From an uncultured Pseudomonadota bacterium (lineage in GTDB: Bacteria; Pseudomonadota; Alphaproteobacteria; RF32; CAG-239): a stretch of DNA of 54,119 nt. Made by a program: the position numbers and the translations under genes. This document shows, piece by piece, positions 25,394 through 35,024 of this stretch (its first letter is position 1; every line of letters starts with the position of its first letter). The DNA is taken from contig CASERH010000014.1 in the NCBI GenBank assembly GCA_949290295.1, forward strand, positions 1-54,119, read 5' to 3'. Below the pieces are notes generated by a model. It did no database searches, was not told the origin of the DNA, and saw only the letters and a list, made by a program, of their open reading frames with translations.

Positions 25394-27090
25394 TATTTGC
25401 TGCTCCCGTATTTTTGCTTTAATTCCTCTACTCTTTCCGGAGTAATACGCTCAAACAATGTCTCGCCTACCACAAATGGATGGCCAGCCTTGAGGGCTGC
25501 AATCTCTTTGCTGATATCAAAATCTTTGAGGCACGGCATATCTTCCGGTTTTAAGCCTAATCTTTCTAACATGGATGCAGAAACCTCGGGCATTACCGGC
25601 GCGCTCAGAACCGCAAAAATTCTTATCAAATTTATACAGGTGCGCAAAATGGTTTCTGCCCGTTTGGCATCTGTCTTAATCACTGTCCAAGGTTCTGTTA
25701 CAGAGATATAGTTGTTGCCTTCTACCCAGATGGCACGAAGCTCATTCATAGCTTTGCGGAATTCCATCTCATCCATGTATTTGAGGTAATCATTTACTCT
25801 TGTTTGCAGAGTGGCTATCAGCTCTTTCTCGGGAGCTTCAAACTCGCCGCCTTCAGGCACAGCATCACCAATTTTGGATGATGTCATTTTCAAAACGCGA
25901 GAGACAAAATTGCCCAAGACGCCGTTTAAGTCCTTATTAACCACGGCAGCAAATAAATCAAAGCTGAAAGATGCATCGGAGCCCTCGGGCGCATTGCTCA
26001 TCAGCCAATAACGCCAGTAGTCTGCGGGAAATTCTTTGATGGCATCTTCGGCAAAAATGCCGCGTTTTTCAGACTTGGAGAACTTGCCTCCCTCGTAGGT
26101 CAGGTAGCTCATACCTTTCAAATAATCCACCTGCGTCCAGTTCTCTCCGGTGCCCAAAAGTGTGGCAGGAAAAGTGATGGAGTGATAAGGAACATTGTCT
26201 TTGCCCATAAACTCCACATGGCGGACATCTTTGGCATCTAGCCACCAATCTTTCCAGTTGCGCTCACGAGGTTTTTCATCTGACCATTGTTTAGTGATGC
26301 CGATATAGCCAATCGGAGCATCAAACCAGACGTAGAAAACTTTATCTTCATAACCTGGCTTATTGACCGGGAATCCCCATTTGAGGTCACGAGTAATGCA
26401 ACGCTCCTGCAAACCCTCTTTGAGCCATTTTTGGGCAATGGTGTAGGCAACATCCGGCCAGAACGGCTCTTTGGTTTTTATCCACTCAGCCAAGCGTTTT
26501 TCCAACTTAGGTAGGTCTAAAAACAGGTGTTTTGTCTCCCGCACCTCCAAGTTGGTGGAGCCGGAAACCGAACTTCTCGGATTAATCAAGTCTGTGGGTT
26601 CTAAAACCTTGGTGCAGTTTTCACACTGGTCGCCGCGGGCTTTTTCATAACCGCAATAAGGGCATGTGCCGGTAATGTAGCGGTCGGCCAAAAACATCTT
26701 ATCATCCACCGAATAAACTTGTTTGATGGTGCGTTCTTCAATATAGCCGTTTTTATCTAACTGCTCAAAGATATGATATGTCATCTCTTTATTTTGTTCT
26801 GAAGATGTGCGGCCAAAATAGTCAAATGACAAATTAAAATCTTTATAAGTTTGCGCATGGCGGGCATGATACATATCGCAATAGGCCTGAACATCCATAC
26901 CCTCTTTTAAGGCGCCTACTTCTGATGTAGTGCCGTGTTCATCGGTTCCGGCAATGTAAAGCACCTCGTTGCCCAGCATTCGCATATAGCGGGCATAGAT
27001 ATCGGACGGCAGCAAGCAGCCGACCATGTGACCCAGGTGCGGAACACCGTTGATATATGGTAACGCTGAGGTAACAAGCACTTTAGACAT
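25393..27090 (-). CDS. metG: Methionyl-tRNA synthetase
   Basis: MetRS charges tRNA-Met. The 565-residue enzyme has the HIGH motif as His18-Leu-Gly-His21, a zinc knuckle with Cys143, Cys146, Cys156 and Cys159, and the KMSKS motif as KFSKS at 336-340, with an anticodon-binding helical C-terminus. It lacks the C-terminal tRNA-binding dimerisation domain found in longer MetRS. AGGAGAATTTATAA precedes ATG at 27088-27090. It is part of the holB-tmk-tatD housekeeping cluster. Confidence 0.97.
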   Translation of the reverse strand: MSKVLVTSALPYINGVPHLGHMVGCLLPSDIYARYMRMLGNEVLYIAGTDEHGTTSEVGALKEGMDVQAYCDMYHARHAQTYKDFNLSFDYFGRTSSEQNKEMTYHIFEQLDKNGYIEERTIKQVYSVDDKMFLADRYITGTCPYCGYEKARGDQCENCTKVLEPTDLINPRSSVSGSTNLEVRETKHLFLDLPKLEKRLAEWIKTKEPFWPDVAYTIAQKWLKEGLQERCITRDLKWGFPVNKPGYEDKVFYVWFDAPIGYIGITKQWSDEKPRERNWKDWWLDAKDVRHVEFMGKDNVPYHSITFPATLLGTGENWTQVDYLKGMSYLTYEGGKFSKSEKRGIFAEDAIKEFPADYWRYWLMSNAPEGSDASFSFDLFAAVVNKDLNGVLGNFVSRVLKMTSSKIGDAVPEGGEFEAPEKELIATLQTRVNDYLKYMDEMEFRKAMNELRAIWVEGNNYISVTEPWTVIKTDAKRAETILRTCINLIRIFAVLSAPVMPEVSASMLERLGLKPEDMPCLKDFDISKEIAALKAGHPFVVGETLFERITPERVEELKQKYGSSK

Positions 27091-27210
27091 TTATAAATTC
27101 TCCTGATTTATTTTTTGTTTTTCTTTATCGGCGCCTAGTTTACAACAAATTCAGATTTTCTCAAGAACTTTCTATTCTTAAGGCAAACATTAGCTGCTCA
27201 TGAAAAAATG

Positions 27211-28071
27211 TTATTTGTTGCCTTTTTGCAAAAACTCGGGCAGTTTTTTCAGTTTGGAGGCTCCAGCCGCGCGAACATGTCCGCCGCCGCCCAATATGGC
27301 CGCTATTTTAGAAACGTCTATCCCCTCTTTGGCGGTGTAAAAAGACAAATTCCAATTGTTTCTCTTGTTCATAAAGAAATTGCACATGAAATCATATTCT
27401 TTGATATTGGGCAAGGAATCGAAAAACTCCGAATACCCTTGCGGCATATTGGCACAAATACACTTATACCCCATATACTCGCTCTCAAACGCCATGCTAT
27501 GTGACAAGCGGATGTTGCGCACCTTTATCCAAGACAATATTGCCCTACCTTTTTCTACCATTTCTTCAATATTCATCTTGCCGCTTAGCAAATCATCCCA
27601 GGTCTTATCGGTCGGCCTGTTTACTCCTAAAGACTGAAAAGCATATTCAAACGGGCGCACACGTGCATCTCTTAAGTCAAAAATATCATTTAAGCCAAGT
27701 AACTTCACACCCTCGGGAGCTTCTGTTTGCGGATAAAAATATTCCCAGGTGAGGCAAATGGCCGCGGTGCCTATTCTCCTCAAGCCCTTTATCTCTTTAC
27801 CTGCTCCTTTTTTCATGGCCTCATCATATTCATTAATCACTGAGGCGTGGTGATCTATCCAGGTTAAGTCCTTGCTCTCATTTAGCTCAAACATAAATTC
27901 AAGCGGAAGTGCAATATCGCAAATGATTATCTTCTCATGTTGTCTTATATCGTCAAAAGGTACTTCCATATCATGATTTAACCCCAAAAGCTCCGCCTCA
28001 GGGTACAATCTTTTGACAATGGCGGCAGAGCCTTTGCCGTCGTGGTCTGCTATATGGAAAATACACAACAT
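27211..28071 (-). CDS. DHH-family phosphoesterase
   Basis: This 286-residue protein has the DHH catalytic domain: an N-terminal HIADHDGKGSAAIVKR (Asp9, His10, Asp11), CDIAL, and Asp73-His74-His75. A DHHA1-like C-terminus with GGGGHVRAAG follows. Such enzymes cleave phosphodiester bonds in short RNAs (NrnA/oligoribonuclease-like) or signalling dinucleotides. Which of these applies is unknown. GGAAGAAAGAG precedes ATG at 28069-28071. It sits 13 bases after the MBL hydrolase gene. Confidence 0.85.
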   Translation of the reverse strand: MLCIFHIADHDGKGSAAIVKRLYPEAELLGLNHDMEVPFDDIRQHEKIIICDIALPLEFMFELNESKDLTWIDHHASVINEYDEAMKKGAGKEIKGLRRIGTAAICLTWEYFYPQTEAPEGVKLLGLNDIFDLRDARVRPFEYAFQSLGVNRPTDKTWDDLLSGKMNIEEMVEKGRAILSWIKVRNIRLSHSMAFESEYMGYKCICANMPQGYSEFFDSLPNIKEYDFMCNFFMNKRNNWNLSFYTAKEGIDVSKIAAILGGGGHVRAAGASKLKKLPEFLQKGNK

Positions 28072-28084
28072 CTCTTTCTTCCTC

Positions 28085-28873
28085 TTATATCTCTACTTTC
28101 AAATTATCATACGCCGGAATAACGTTCTCCGGTGAGGCGGCCATTAGTGCATCATAATCGCACTCGCTGGCCATATGGTTTATGATAACCCGTTCGGGGT
28201 TAATTTTTTCTATATAACTTAAAACCTCTTGCCAGCCGGCGTGGTATTTTTGCCCAAACGGTGTGGTCAGCGGCATGACTAACAATTTAACCTTATGCTC
28301 TGTTAAATGCTTCAAAGCCGAAGGTGCCAATCTCTTAAAATCTGCAATATGCGCCACCTCTCCGTCATTGAACAAATAGCCATTTGAGGGCACATTGTGG
28401 CCGCACAACTTTAAGGGGATTATCTTTACCCCTTTGACATAAAAATCATGATTGCATTTTATCTTATGCGCCACTAATGAAGGTGAGCGTATCACATCTT
28501 TAATCTCTTTTGGATTGGTTATCAGGTACCCAAACCTTGCTTTTATCCCTTTCAACACCACATCCGTGGCATAAAAATCCAAGTTGCAGGCATTAATCCT
28601 GTTTATCTCCCTCAAATCATCTATCCCGTGCAGGTGGTCTGCGTGCGTATGCGTATATAATACTGCATCCAGTCTTCTTATCTGATTATCTAATAACTGC
28701 AAACGTAAATCCGGCGAGGTGTCTACCAATATCTCCACCCCTTTGAAATTGTAATAAGTGCTGGTTCTTTTGCGAATGTTCAGCGGATTGTTCGGATCAC
28801 AAAAGCCCCAGCCGCTACTCAATGATGGCACGCCGGGAGCTGCTCCTGCGCCTAAAAATATGGCATAACTCAT
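28085..28873 (-). CDS. MBL-fold metallohydrolase (PhnP-like)
   Basis: This 262-residue protein has the metal-binding HTHADH motif at residues 75-80, a later CGHNVPSNGYLF and INHMASECDYD. It starts with FLGAGAAPGVPSLSSGWGFCD, like PhnP-type phosphodiesterases (5-phosphoribosyl 1,2-cyclic phosphate or other nucleotide substrates). In alphaproteobacteria it typically follows tatD, as here, with an ATGA overlap, suggesting a role in nucleotide turnover (inference). Confidence 0.88.
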   Translation of the reverse strand: MSYAIFLGAGAAPGVPSLSSGWGFCDPNNPLNIRKRTSTYYNFKGVEILVDTSPDLRLQLLDNQIRRLDAVLYTHTHADHLHGIDDLREINRINACNLDFYATDVVLKGIKARFGYLITNPKEIKDVIRSPSLVAHKIKCNHDFYVKGVKIIPLKLCGHNVPSNGYLFNDGEVAHIADFKRLAPSALKHLTEHKVKLLVMPLTTPFGQKYHAGWQEVLSYIEKINPERVIINHMASECDYDALMAASPENVIPAYDNLKVEI

Positions 28874-29667
28874 TTATAGTTCCTCCGCCCCTTGTCACTG
28901 GCTTTGCGGAACAAATTGCAGAAGTTATCTGATGTTATCTGAGCAATCTTTTCAAACGGCAAATCTCTTATTTGCGCTAGCTTCTCTGCCGTAAATCTTA
29001 CAAAAGACGGCTCATTGCGGTGCCCTCGCTCTGGAACCGGCGCTAAAAACGGCGAATCGGTTTCAACCAACAATCTCTCCAAAGGAACTTTGGCAAAAAT
29101 ATCTCGCAACTCTCCACACTTGTTAAAAGTTATCATCCCAGAGGCCGAAAGATAAAAGCCTATCGACAAGGCGAAGTCTGCAAATTTCTCTGAGGAGCTG
29201 AAACAATGTATCATCCCCGAAAACGGTTTTTCTTTATAAGCTTTGCCCAGAATATCCGCCATATCATCATCCGAATCTCGATTATGGATAATCAATGGCA
29301 GTCCTGTTTCTTGCGCTGCTCTGATATGCTCTTTTAGTAATTTTATCTGCAAATCCTTTGGCGCGTAGTCATAATAGTAATCAAGCCCTGTCTCTCCAAT
29401 GCCAATCACTTTCTTATGATTGGTCTTGGCAATGATATCTTCTGCTTTGAGCTCCGGATATTCTCCAGCATTGTGTGGATGCACACCTACTGCCGCATAG
29501 ATAAACGGATACTTCTCTGACAGGGCCAGTTGATTTTCCAACTCGTCTAAGTTGTTGCCGGCATTTAGTATCATGTTTACGCCGCATTCTCTTGCCCGCT
29601 CAATAATCTCTGCGGTATCGTCCTCAAAATCATCAAAATCCAAATGACAGTGACTGTCTACTAACAT
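28870..29667 (-). CDS. tatD: TatD-family metal-dependent DNase
   Basis: TatD enzymes are metal-dependent exonucleases. The 265-residue protein has the N-terminal DSHCHLD metal site (His6, His8), GVHPHNAGEYP, GETGLDYYYDYAP with the metal-bridging Glu, PLIIHNRDSDDD, MIHCFSSS and VETDSPFLAP. All expected metal ligands are present, in order. It overlaps the downstream MBL gene by four bases and follows holB. Confidence 0.95.
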   Translation of the reverse strand: MLVDSHCHLDFDDFEDDTAEIIERARECGVNMILNAGNNLDELENQLALSEKYPFIYAAVGVHPHNAGEYPELKAEDIIAKTNHKKVIGIGETGLDYYYDYAPKDLQIKLLKEHIRAAQETGLPLIIHNRDSDDDMADILGKAYKEKPFSGMIHCFSSSEKFADFALSIGFYLSASGMITFNKCGELRDIFAKVPLERLLVETDSPFLAPVPERGHRNEPSFVRFTAEKLAQIRDLPFEKIAQITSDNFCNLFRKASDKGRRNYK

Positions 29668-29676
29668 ATTTTCCTC

Positions 29677-30732
29677 TTATACTTGTTTGCAGATATTGGC
29701 CATTGTGTTTATTAAAGCTTGTTTTTTATCTAAATTCAAGCTCTCAACCTCAGAAAAAGTCTTGATTGTCTTGCTCCAGCAATCTGCCGTCTCGATTACC
29801 TTGTCGGTGCTTTTGGCGTGCTCGCTCAAAAACTTCAAAATCAGCTCCTGAGCTAAGTCATAGTTTTCTTCCGAAGATGCCGCATCATTGCAAAAATCTA
29901 AGATATCCGCAATCTTAAAATTTTTGCCGGCAGATACAAGCGCGCAAAGGTCATCATATTTTTCAGCAGCACCGTTATCTGCATAACTCAATGCTTTTCC
30001 AATGCTGCCAGATGAAATGGCGGCAATTTTTTTTACCTCTTTTTCAGATATTTCCGGCCGATAACGTCTGAGCAGGCTCGAAACAATCGTGTCTTTCAGC
30101 GGTTTTAGTTCCAGCTTGGAACAACGCGAGCGAATGGTTGGCAGCAGGCGATTCGGATTGTGGCTGATTAGAAGCATTAGTGTCTTGTATGGTGGCTCTT
30201 CCAATATCTTCAGCACTGCGTTGGCCGCAGATGAATTCATATCATCAACGCTGTCTATCAGTACCACCCGCCAGCCATCTCCCGATGAGCGGTGTGATAA
30301 AAACTCGTTTATGGTACGAACATCGTCTACCCTTATGAAGGCTGATTTCTTGAGCTCTTTTAGCTCATCAGGGCTTAGTTGCGCACCGTCTTTTATGGCT
30401 TTTAATATCTTTTTGCGGTCTGTATCCGTGTAGTCCCTTTGCAAAACCTTAAAATCAGGATGGGCGTTACTTGCTATCAGTTTATATATGTGAGAATCGG
30501 GAAAAACCTCAAGACTGGTGTATTTGTCCCTCTCTTTTTCATCTGCGCTTAAAATAAATCTGGCCAGCCTATATGCCAGTGTGGCTTTGCCAATCCCTTT
30601 TATTCCCGTTATCAGCCAAGAACTATGCAAAGAATTATTTTGCCAACAGTGCAGGAATAGTTGCTCGGCCTCCTCATGGCCTGCCAAATAAGTATTAAAC
30701 TGCGGCTCAAACGATGCTAACTCCTGCGGCAT
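29677..30732 (-). CDS. holB: DNA polymerase III subunit delta'
   Basis: HolB is the delta' subunit of the clamp loader. This 351-residue protein has a P-loop-like stretch ITGIKGIGKA at about 41-50, VVLIDSVDDMNSSAANAVLKI matching the clamp-loader Walker B and sensor region, the EEP following it, and NRLLPTIRSRCSKL (SRC motif). The typical zinc-finger cysteines of delta' are not visible in the N-terminal domain. It lies immediately after tmk, as in many bacteria. Confidence 0.92.
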   Translation of the reverse strand: MPQELASFEPQFNTYLAGHEEAEQLFLHCWQNNSLHSSWLITGIKGIGKATLAYRLARFILSADEKERDKYTSLEVFPDSHIYKLIASNAHPDFKVLQRDYTDTDRKKILKAIKDGAQLSPDELKELKKSAFIRVDDVRTINEFLSHRSSGDGWRVVLIDSVDDMNSSAANAVLKILEEPPYKTLMLLISHNPNRLLPTIRSRCSKLELKPLKDTIVSSLLRRYRPEISEKEVKKIAAISSGSIGKALSYADNGAAEKYDDLCALVSAGKNFKIADILDFCNDAASSEENYDLAQELILKFLSEHAKSTDKVIETADCWSKTIKTFSEVESLNLDKKQALINTMANICKQV

Positions 30733-30735
30733 ATG

Positions 30736-31380
30736 TTACAAACCTAACCTTTCTTTCACAACACTCACGATATCTTGGTGCAATGCCTCTATGCTCTTAT
30801 TAGCATCCAAGACGACGCAACGCTTTGGCTCTCTGGCTGCTATATCCAAATATCCTTGCCTTAAGCGCTCATGAAAACTAATGTCTATCCCCTCAAATCT
30901 GATTTCTTTGACATCTTCACCTTCTGCCTTGCGCAAAGAACGCTCAATACCTACTTTGGGGTCTATATCTAAAATAAGGGTCAAATCAGGTTTGAACGAA
31001 CCTACCGCTATTTTATATAGCTCCTCTAAGGTGTTTCTTGATACTTTGTTTTGGTAGCCATAGCACTGATAAGCAAAGGTGGAATCGGCAAAGCGATCGC
31101 TTAAAACCCATTGGCCCTTTTCCATTGCCGGCCATATCTTCTTAACCAAATGAATGTGGCGGTCGGCAAAAAATAACAAAGCCTCAGCTACGGCATCTAA
31201 TTTATCTTGCTCTCCGGTGACAAGAAGGCGCCTTATCTCCTGGCCTAAAGCTGTGCCACCCGGCTCTTTGGTGGTTACAACATCAACACCTTTCTCTTGT
31301 AAATATTCCGCCAAGAGCTTTATTTGGGTAGATTTACCCGTACCCTCACCGCCTTCGAGTGTGATAAACTTGCCTTGCAT
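30736..31380 (-). CDS. tmk: Thymidylate kinase
   Basis: Tmk phosphorylates dTMP to dTDP. The 214-residue reading from ATG 31378-31380 has P-loop GGEGTGKS at residues 10-17, EPGGTALGQEIRRLL, and the DR motif in LSDRFADSTFAYQ. The frame also opens one codon earlier at a TTG, which is rejected. The ATG overlaps the dacA stop by one base (TGATG), so translation is coupled. Confidence 0.96.
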   Translation of the reverse strand: MQGKFITLEGGEGTGKSTQIKLLAEYLQEKGVDVVTTKEPGGTALGQEIRRLLVTGEQDKLDAVAEALLFFADRHIHLVKKIWPAMEKGQWVLSDRFADSTFAYQCYGYQNKVSRNTLEELYKIAVGSFKPDLTLILDIDPKVGIERSLRKAEGEDVKEIRFEGIDISFHERLRQGYLDIAAREPKRCVVLDANKSIEALHQDIVSVVKERLGL

Positions 31381-32534
31381 CAATCATTCCCTAATAGCAA
31401 ATAGCTTAAGTTCTTGCGAATACGGCCCCACAAGCCAACCTCAGCAACATCTGCGGCCGCCACCAATGGAACCTCCAAAGTATCTTGCCCCGGCAGCTCT
31501 ACTTTAACAACACCAAGTTGTTGTCCGGCTTTTACCGGTGCTTTAACCGGTTTATCATAAGAGGCAATCAATTTTACTTCATCTGATTTGCTCTTCTTTA
31601 ACGTGCGGACGACATCCTCAGACACCACCATCGGAACATCTTTGCTGGCACCATACCAAACCGGAATATCTGCCACCTTGGCACCTTTTTTCAAGATGGT
31701 ATAATTATCAAACTCTCTAAAACCCCAGCTCATTATCTTGTTGGCTTCTTCTGAGCGCTCTTTCATGGAGCTAAGCCCGGTCATAACGCTGATGAGGCGT
31801 CTGTCGCCTTTCTTGGCTGAAGCGGTTAAACAGAATCCAGCTTCTTCGGTATGACCGGTTTTCAAACCATCGGCATAAGGCATGTTGTACAACAGCGGAT
31901 TCCTATTGCCTTGGCGAATGTTGTTGTAAACAAATTCTTTTTGTGAAAACAGGTGATAATATTGCGGAAACTCTGAAATAATCCGGCGAGATAATTTAGC
32001 CAAATCCTCCACCGACATCCGATGATCCGGGTGCGGCAAACCCGTTGCGTTTACAAAATGTGAATTGTTTAGTCCAATCTCTTTGGCCTTTTTGTTCATC
32101 ATATCTGCAAAATCTTCCTCAGTGCCGGCCAAATTTTCTGCTGCAACAATGCAAGCATCGTTACCGGATTGAATAATGATGCCCTTGAGCAAGTCTTCTA
32201 CCCTAACCTTGCTGCCCAAAGCCAAAAACATGGTGGAACCACCACTGGCTGCTCCGCCTTTACGCCACGCATTCTCACTTACTGTAAATGTGTCATCTAA
32301 CGATAAGCTGCCATCTCCCAGTTTGCTGAACAGAATATAAATCGTCATCAGCTTGCTCATAGAGGCAGGCGGGATCATCTTCTCGGCATCTTTGGTGTAT
32401 AGATATTGTCCGGTATCGTAGTCCATTAAAATCATATTGCGGGCCTTGGTTTCTATTGCTCCGGCAACGGAAACCGTGCTCAAAAAGCCGCCTATTAATG
32501 CTACGGAAAAAAGTAACTTAGATTTTAACATCAT
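31380..32534 (-). CDS. dacA: D-alanyl-D-alanine carboxypeptidase (PBP5/6 type)
   Basis: DacA trims peptidoglycan pentapeptides. The reading from ATG 32532-32534 has a signal peptide (cleavage near SVAGA) and all three active-site motifs: Ser58-Met-Ser-Lys61, SGN in IIQSGNDACI, and KTG in DGLKTGHTEEAG. The C-terminal beta domain is followed by a short amphipathic end (GRIRKNLSYLLLG) that may anchor it to the membrane. A TTG start five codons upstream is possible but AGAGGC before the double ATG favours this one. It sits between rlpA and tmk. Confidence 0.94.
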   Translation of the reverse strand: MMLKSKLLFSVALIGGFLSTVSVAGAIETKARNMILMDYDTGQYLYTKDAEKMIPPASMSKLMTIYILFSKLGDGSLSLDDTFTVSENAWRKGGAASGGSTMFLALGSKVRVEDLLKGIIIQSGNDACIVAAENLAGTEEDFADMMNKKAKEIGLNNSHFVNATGLPHPDHRMSVEDLAKLSRRIISEFPQYYHLFSQKEFVYNNIRQGNRNPLLYNMPYADGLKTGHTEEAGFCLTASAKKGDRRLISVMTGLSSMKERSEEANKIMSWGFREFDNYTILKKGAKVADIPVWYGASKDVPMVVSEDVVRTLKKSKSDEVKLIASYDKPVKAPVKAGQQLGVVKVELPGQDTLEVPLVAAADVAEVGLWGRIRKNLSYLLLGND

Positions 32535-32552
32535 TTTTGCCTCTACCAAATT

Positions 32553-33437
32553 TTAGTCTTGCATAATTCTGGCATTGTATATGCCGAAATTTTTTACTTT
32601 GGCCAACATGACTTCTGCCTCTTGCTTGTGGCTGTACGGGCCTAAGCGAACGCGATAAAACTTCTGTCCGTTGACTGTTACGTAGTAAATATTTGTTTCT
32701 CCAAACTGATCCAACTGCTTGCTCAGATTTTGCGCGGCACTTTCTTTGGAATAAGCACCGGCCTGTACAAACCAGCTACCCTTGGGATAAGCTCTCACCG
32801 CCTGAGGATTGGCATATTCCGCTCCAACTAACTGCAAGGGTTTCAGGTCTTTTAATGAACTATTGGCTGCAGACCTGGCTGGAATCGTCACTTTGTCTTC
32901 ACCATCTTCAACCGGCTGCCCCAGCAATGCTGCTTTTAGGGCTTTGCTCTCTTTTTCCATAATCTCGACCCTAACTTTGGCTGTTCCTTGGGTTTGAAAT
33001 CCCAGCAATTGGGCACCACGCTTGGAAATATCTATAATCCTATTTTTTGCATAGGGACCTCGATCATTAACCCGCAGAACAAGTGAGCGTCCATTTTCAA
33101 GATTCGTCACTTTTACGATACTTGGTAGAGGCAAAGTTCTATGTGCTGCCGTTAAAGCGTGCATATCATAGTTTTCACCATTGGCGGTTTTGCGTGCGTG
33201 GAAGTCCTCCCCATACCAAGAGGCAGTGCCCACCTCTGAGTAATCATAGTCTTCTTTGGGATAATACCACTGTCCCATTATCTTATATGGAGAGCCTACC
33301 TTGTAGGTACCGCCCTGGCCTTTAATGGCCTCAGCCTGGGTGTGGTTATTGCCGCTTATCCGCCCATAGGTGCAGGCATTAAGCATGGCTGCCGCGCAGA
33401 CAAGCATAACGGTCAAAAAGTTAGGTTTGTTCGTCAT
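32553..33437 (-). CDS. rlpA: RlpA-type septal lytic transglycosylase, lipoprotein, with SPOR domain
   Basis: RlpA cleaves denuded glycan strands at the septum. The 294-residue protein has a lipobox LNAC with Cys22 as lipidation site, a double-psi beta-barrel domain (GTASWYGEDFHARKTANGE, LRVNDRGPYAKNRIIDIS) and a C-terminal SPOR domain from about residue 217 (SWFVQAGAYSKESAAQNL). SPOR domains bind denuded peptidoglycan, directing it to the division site. It lies 19 bases upstream of dacA. Confidence 0.93.
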   Translation of the reverse strand: MTNKPNFLTVMLVCAAAMLNACTYGRISGNNHTQAEAIKGQGGTYKVGSPYKIMGQWYYPKEDYDYSEVGTASWYGEDFHARKTANGENYDMHALTAAHRTLPLPSIVKVTNLENGRSLVLRVNDRGPYAKNRIIDISKRGAQLLGFQTQGTAKVRVEIMEKESKALKAALLGQPVEDGEDKVTIPARSAANSSLKDLKPLQLVGAEYANPQAVRAYPKGSWFVQAGAYSKESAAQNLSKQLDQFGETNIYYVTVNGQKFYRVRLGPYSHKQEAEVMLAKVKNFGIYNARIMQD

Positions 33438-33503
33438 TTTTACTTTCTCATCGTTTCCTAATTGCCAGATAATTTATACTGTTTTTCCAGCTTCGTAAAG
33501 AGC

Positions 33504-34778
33504 TTAATTCCCCTTGTGTAATTTTCTTTCCGGTACTGGGACTGAAAAGCCTATCTCCGGGTTGTAGTTTTTGATCTTTTGCAAGAGTTGATAATCCGGA
33601 TAGCCATCGGCCGGGAGTCTTGCCGCTTTTTGAACTTTTTTTACCGCCTCTTTGGTCTGGCTGCCAAGTTGCCCGTCTTCCTCCAACTTACCCCAGCCAA
33701 GTTTATTGATAAATGATTGGATGGTTAAGACATCATCTGTTTTCAGTCTGGTGGCGGGGTTGGCAACAAGTGGTTTCCAGCTCTTGCCAGAGGCTATATA
33801 ATCTGCCAAGATTCCTACCGCCAATGCGTAGTTTTCTGAACGATTCCATTGCATAATCTTGTGGAAATTATTCAAAACCAAATAAGCAGGGCCTTTTTTG
33901 CCCTCCGGTGTTATGATTGCACCTTTTACATCATCTGCCAGCTTAATAGCCTTCTTGTCTTTGGTCTTTACCCCCAGTTTTTTCCATTCCTTTATGCTCT
34001 TATTCTTATTTCTGCCGCTTTGAGAAAAATCAAAATTCCAAGGCAGGCTCACTTCCATTCCCCAGGGCTCATTTTCTTTCCAGCCGATGGATGACAAATA
34101 ATTTGCCGCTGAAGCCGATGCATCTTCAAAAGAACGCCAAATATCTATTGCCCCATCTTGGTTAAAATCTACCGCATAGGCGTTAAATGTTGAGGGCATA
34201 AACTGAAAATGCCCCATGGCGCCGGCCCAGGAGCCCTGCATCTTGGTGTAATCTATCTGCCAGGTGTCTATAATTTTCAAGGCCTCATAAAGTTGGTTGC
34301 GGAAAAATGTGGGGCGTCTTTTATCGTAGCTCAAAGTTGTTAAGGCATCTATGGTATTGTAGCCGCCAAAATTGCTTCCGTAGTTGGTTTCTACCCCCCA
34401 AAAGGCTACCAGATAATTCCCCTGCACGCCATATTCTTTTTCCAGCTTGTCCATTAGCGGTTTTAGCTCTTGGTAGCGGCGTTGCCCTTCGGCTACTCTT
34501 TTTTTGTTCACCAGGCGATTTACATATTCCGTGCTGGTCAGGACAAATTCTGCCTGATGGCGGTCTTTTTTGACAACCTCCGGCTCAGGGTGATAAAAAT
34601 CCTGCGCGTAGACGGTGTCCAGTGTTTTTTTTGAGATGCCTCTTTTGGCCATATCTGCTTTGAGCTCGTCCAGCCAGCTCAAGTACTCCGGCGGCGCAAA
34701 AGACGTGACATTTGCACAAGCTGCCGTTGCTATACTCAATGCTATGGCCAGCATGCTTATTTGGCGGTGAAAACTCAT
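33504..34778 (-). CDS. mltB: Lytic murein transglycosylase B-like
   Basis: This enzyme cleaves peptidoglycan glycan strands. The 424-residue protein has a signal peptide ending near ACA, an SLT_2 domain with catalytic Glu130 in FWGVETNYGSNFGG, and GSWAGAMGHFQFMPSTFNAYA. A C-terminal peptidoglycan-binding domain spans about 345-410. The signal region contains TAAC, which lacks the Leu of a standard lipobox, so secretion by signal peptidase I is more likely than lipidation. Only a weak ribosome-binding site is seen. Confidence 0.92.
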   Translation of the reverse strand: MSFHRQISMLAIALSIATAACANVTSFAPPEYLSWLDELKADMAKRGISKKTLDTVYAQDFYHPEPEVVKKDRHQAEFVLTSTEYVNRLVNKKRVAEGQRRYQELKPLMDKLEKEYGVQGNYLVAFWGVETNYGSNFGGYNTIDALTTLSYDKRRPTFFRNQLYEALKIIDTWQIDYTKMQGSWAGAMGHFQFMPSTFNAYAVDFNQDGAIDIWRSFEDASASAANYLSSIGWKENEPWGMEVSLPWNFDFSQSGRNKNKSIKEWKKLGVKTKDKKAIKLADDVKGAIITPEGKKGPAYLVLNNFHKIMQWNRSENYALAVGILADYIASGKSWKPLVANPATRLKTDDVLTIQSFINKLGWGKLEEDGQLGSQTKEAVKKVQKAARLPADGYPDYQLLQKIKNYNPEIGFSVPVPERKLHKGN

Positions 34779-34850
34779 TTTGTTTCTTTCTATATTTTCC
34801 TACTTTTTTTATTTTTACATCTAACTTGTAAATAAATATTAAAAAAACGC

Positions 34851-34879
34851 TTGACGAAAAATAAACTTTAAGCTAAAAC
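34851..34879 (+). promoter_or_regulatory. tRNA-Ser promoter
   Basis: TTGACG (34851-34856) and TAAAAC (34874-34879) are separated by 17 bp, about 27 nt before the tRNA 5' end. Confidence 0.6.
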
Positions 34880-34905
34880 CTGCCCATAAACCGCTTTTAT
34901 CTCAC

Positions 34906-34995
34906 GGAGAGGTGGCAGAGCGGTTTAATGCAGCGGTCTTGAAAACCGTCGTGGGCGCGAGCCCACCGTGAGTTCGAATCTCACCCTCTCCGCCA
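34906..34995 (+). tRNA. tRNA-Ser (anticodon TGA)
   Basis: The acceptor arms GGAGAGG and CCTCTCC are followed by G and an encoded CCA. The anticodon loop CTTGAAA gives TGA. The long variable arm pairs GTGGGC with GCCCAC, typical of class II tRNA-Ser, and the T loop is TTCGAAT. Confidence 0.97.
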
Positions 34996-35000
34996 ATACT

Positions 35001-35024
35001 AAGCCCCGCTTTTTAGCGGGGTTT
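35001..35024 (+). terminator. tRNA-Ser terminator
   Basis: AAGCCCCGCT and AGCGGGGTTT form a stem around TTTT. The right arm contains the stop of the convergent gene at 35023-35025. Confidence 0.75.
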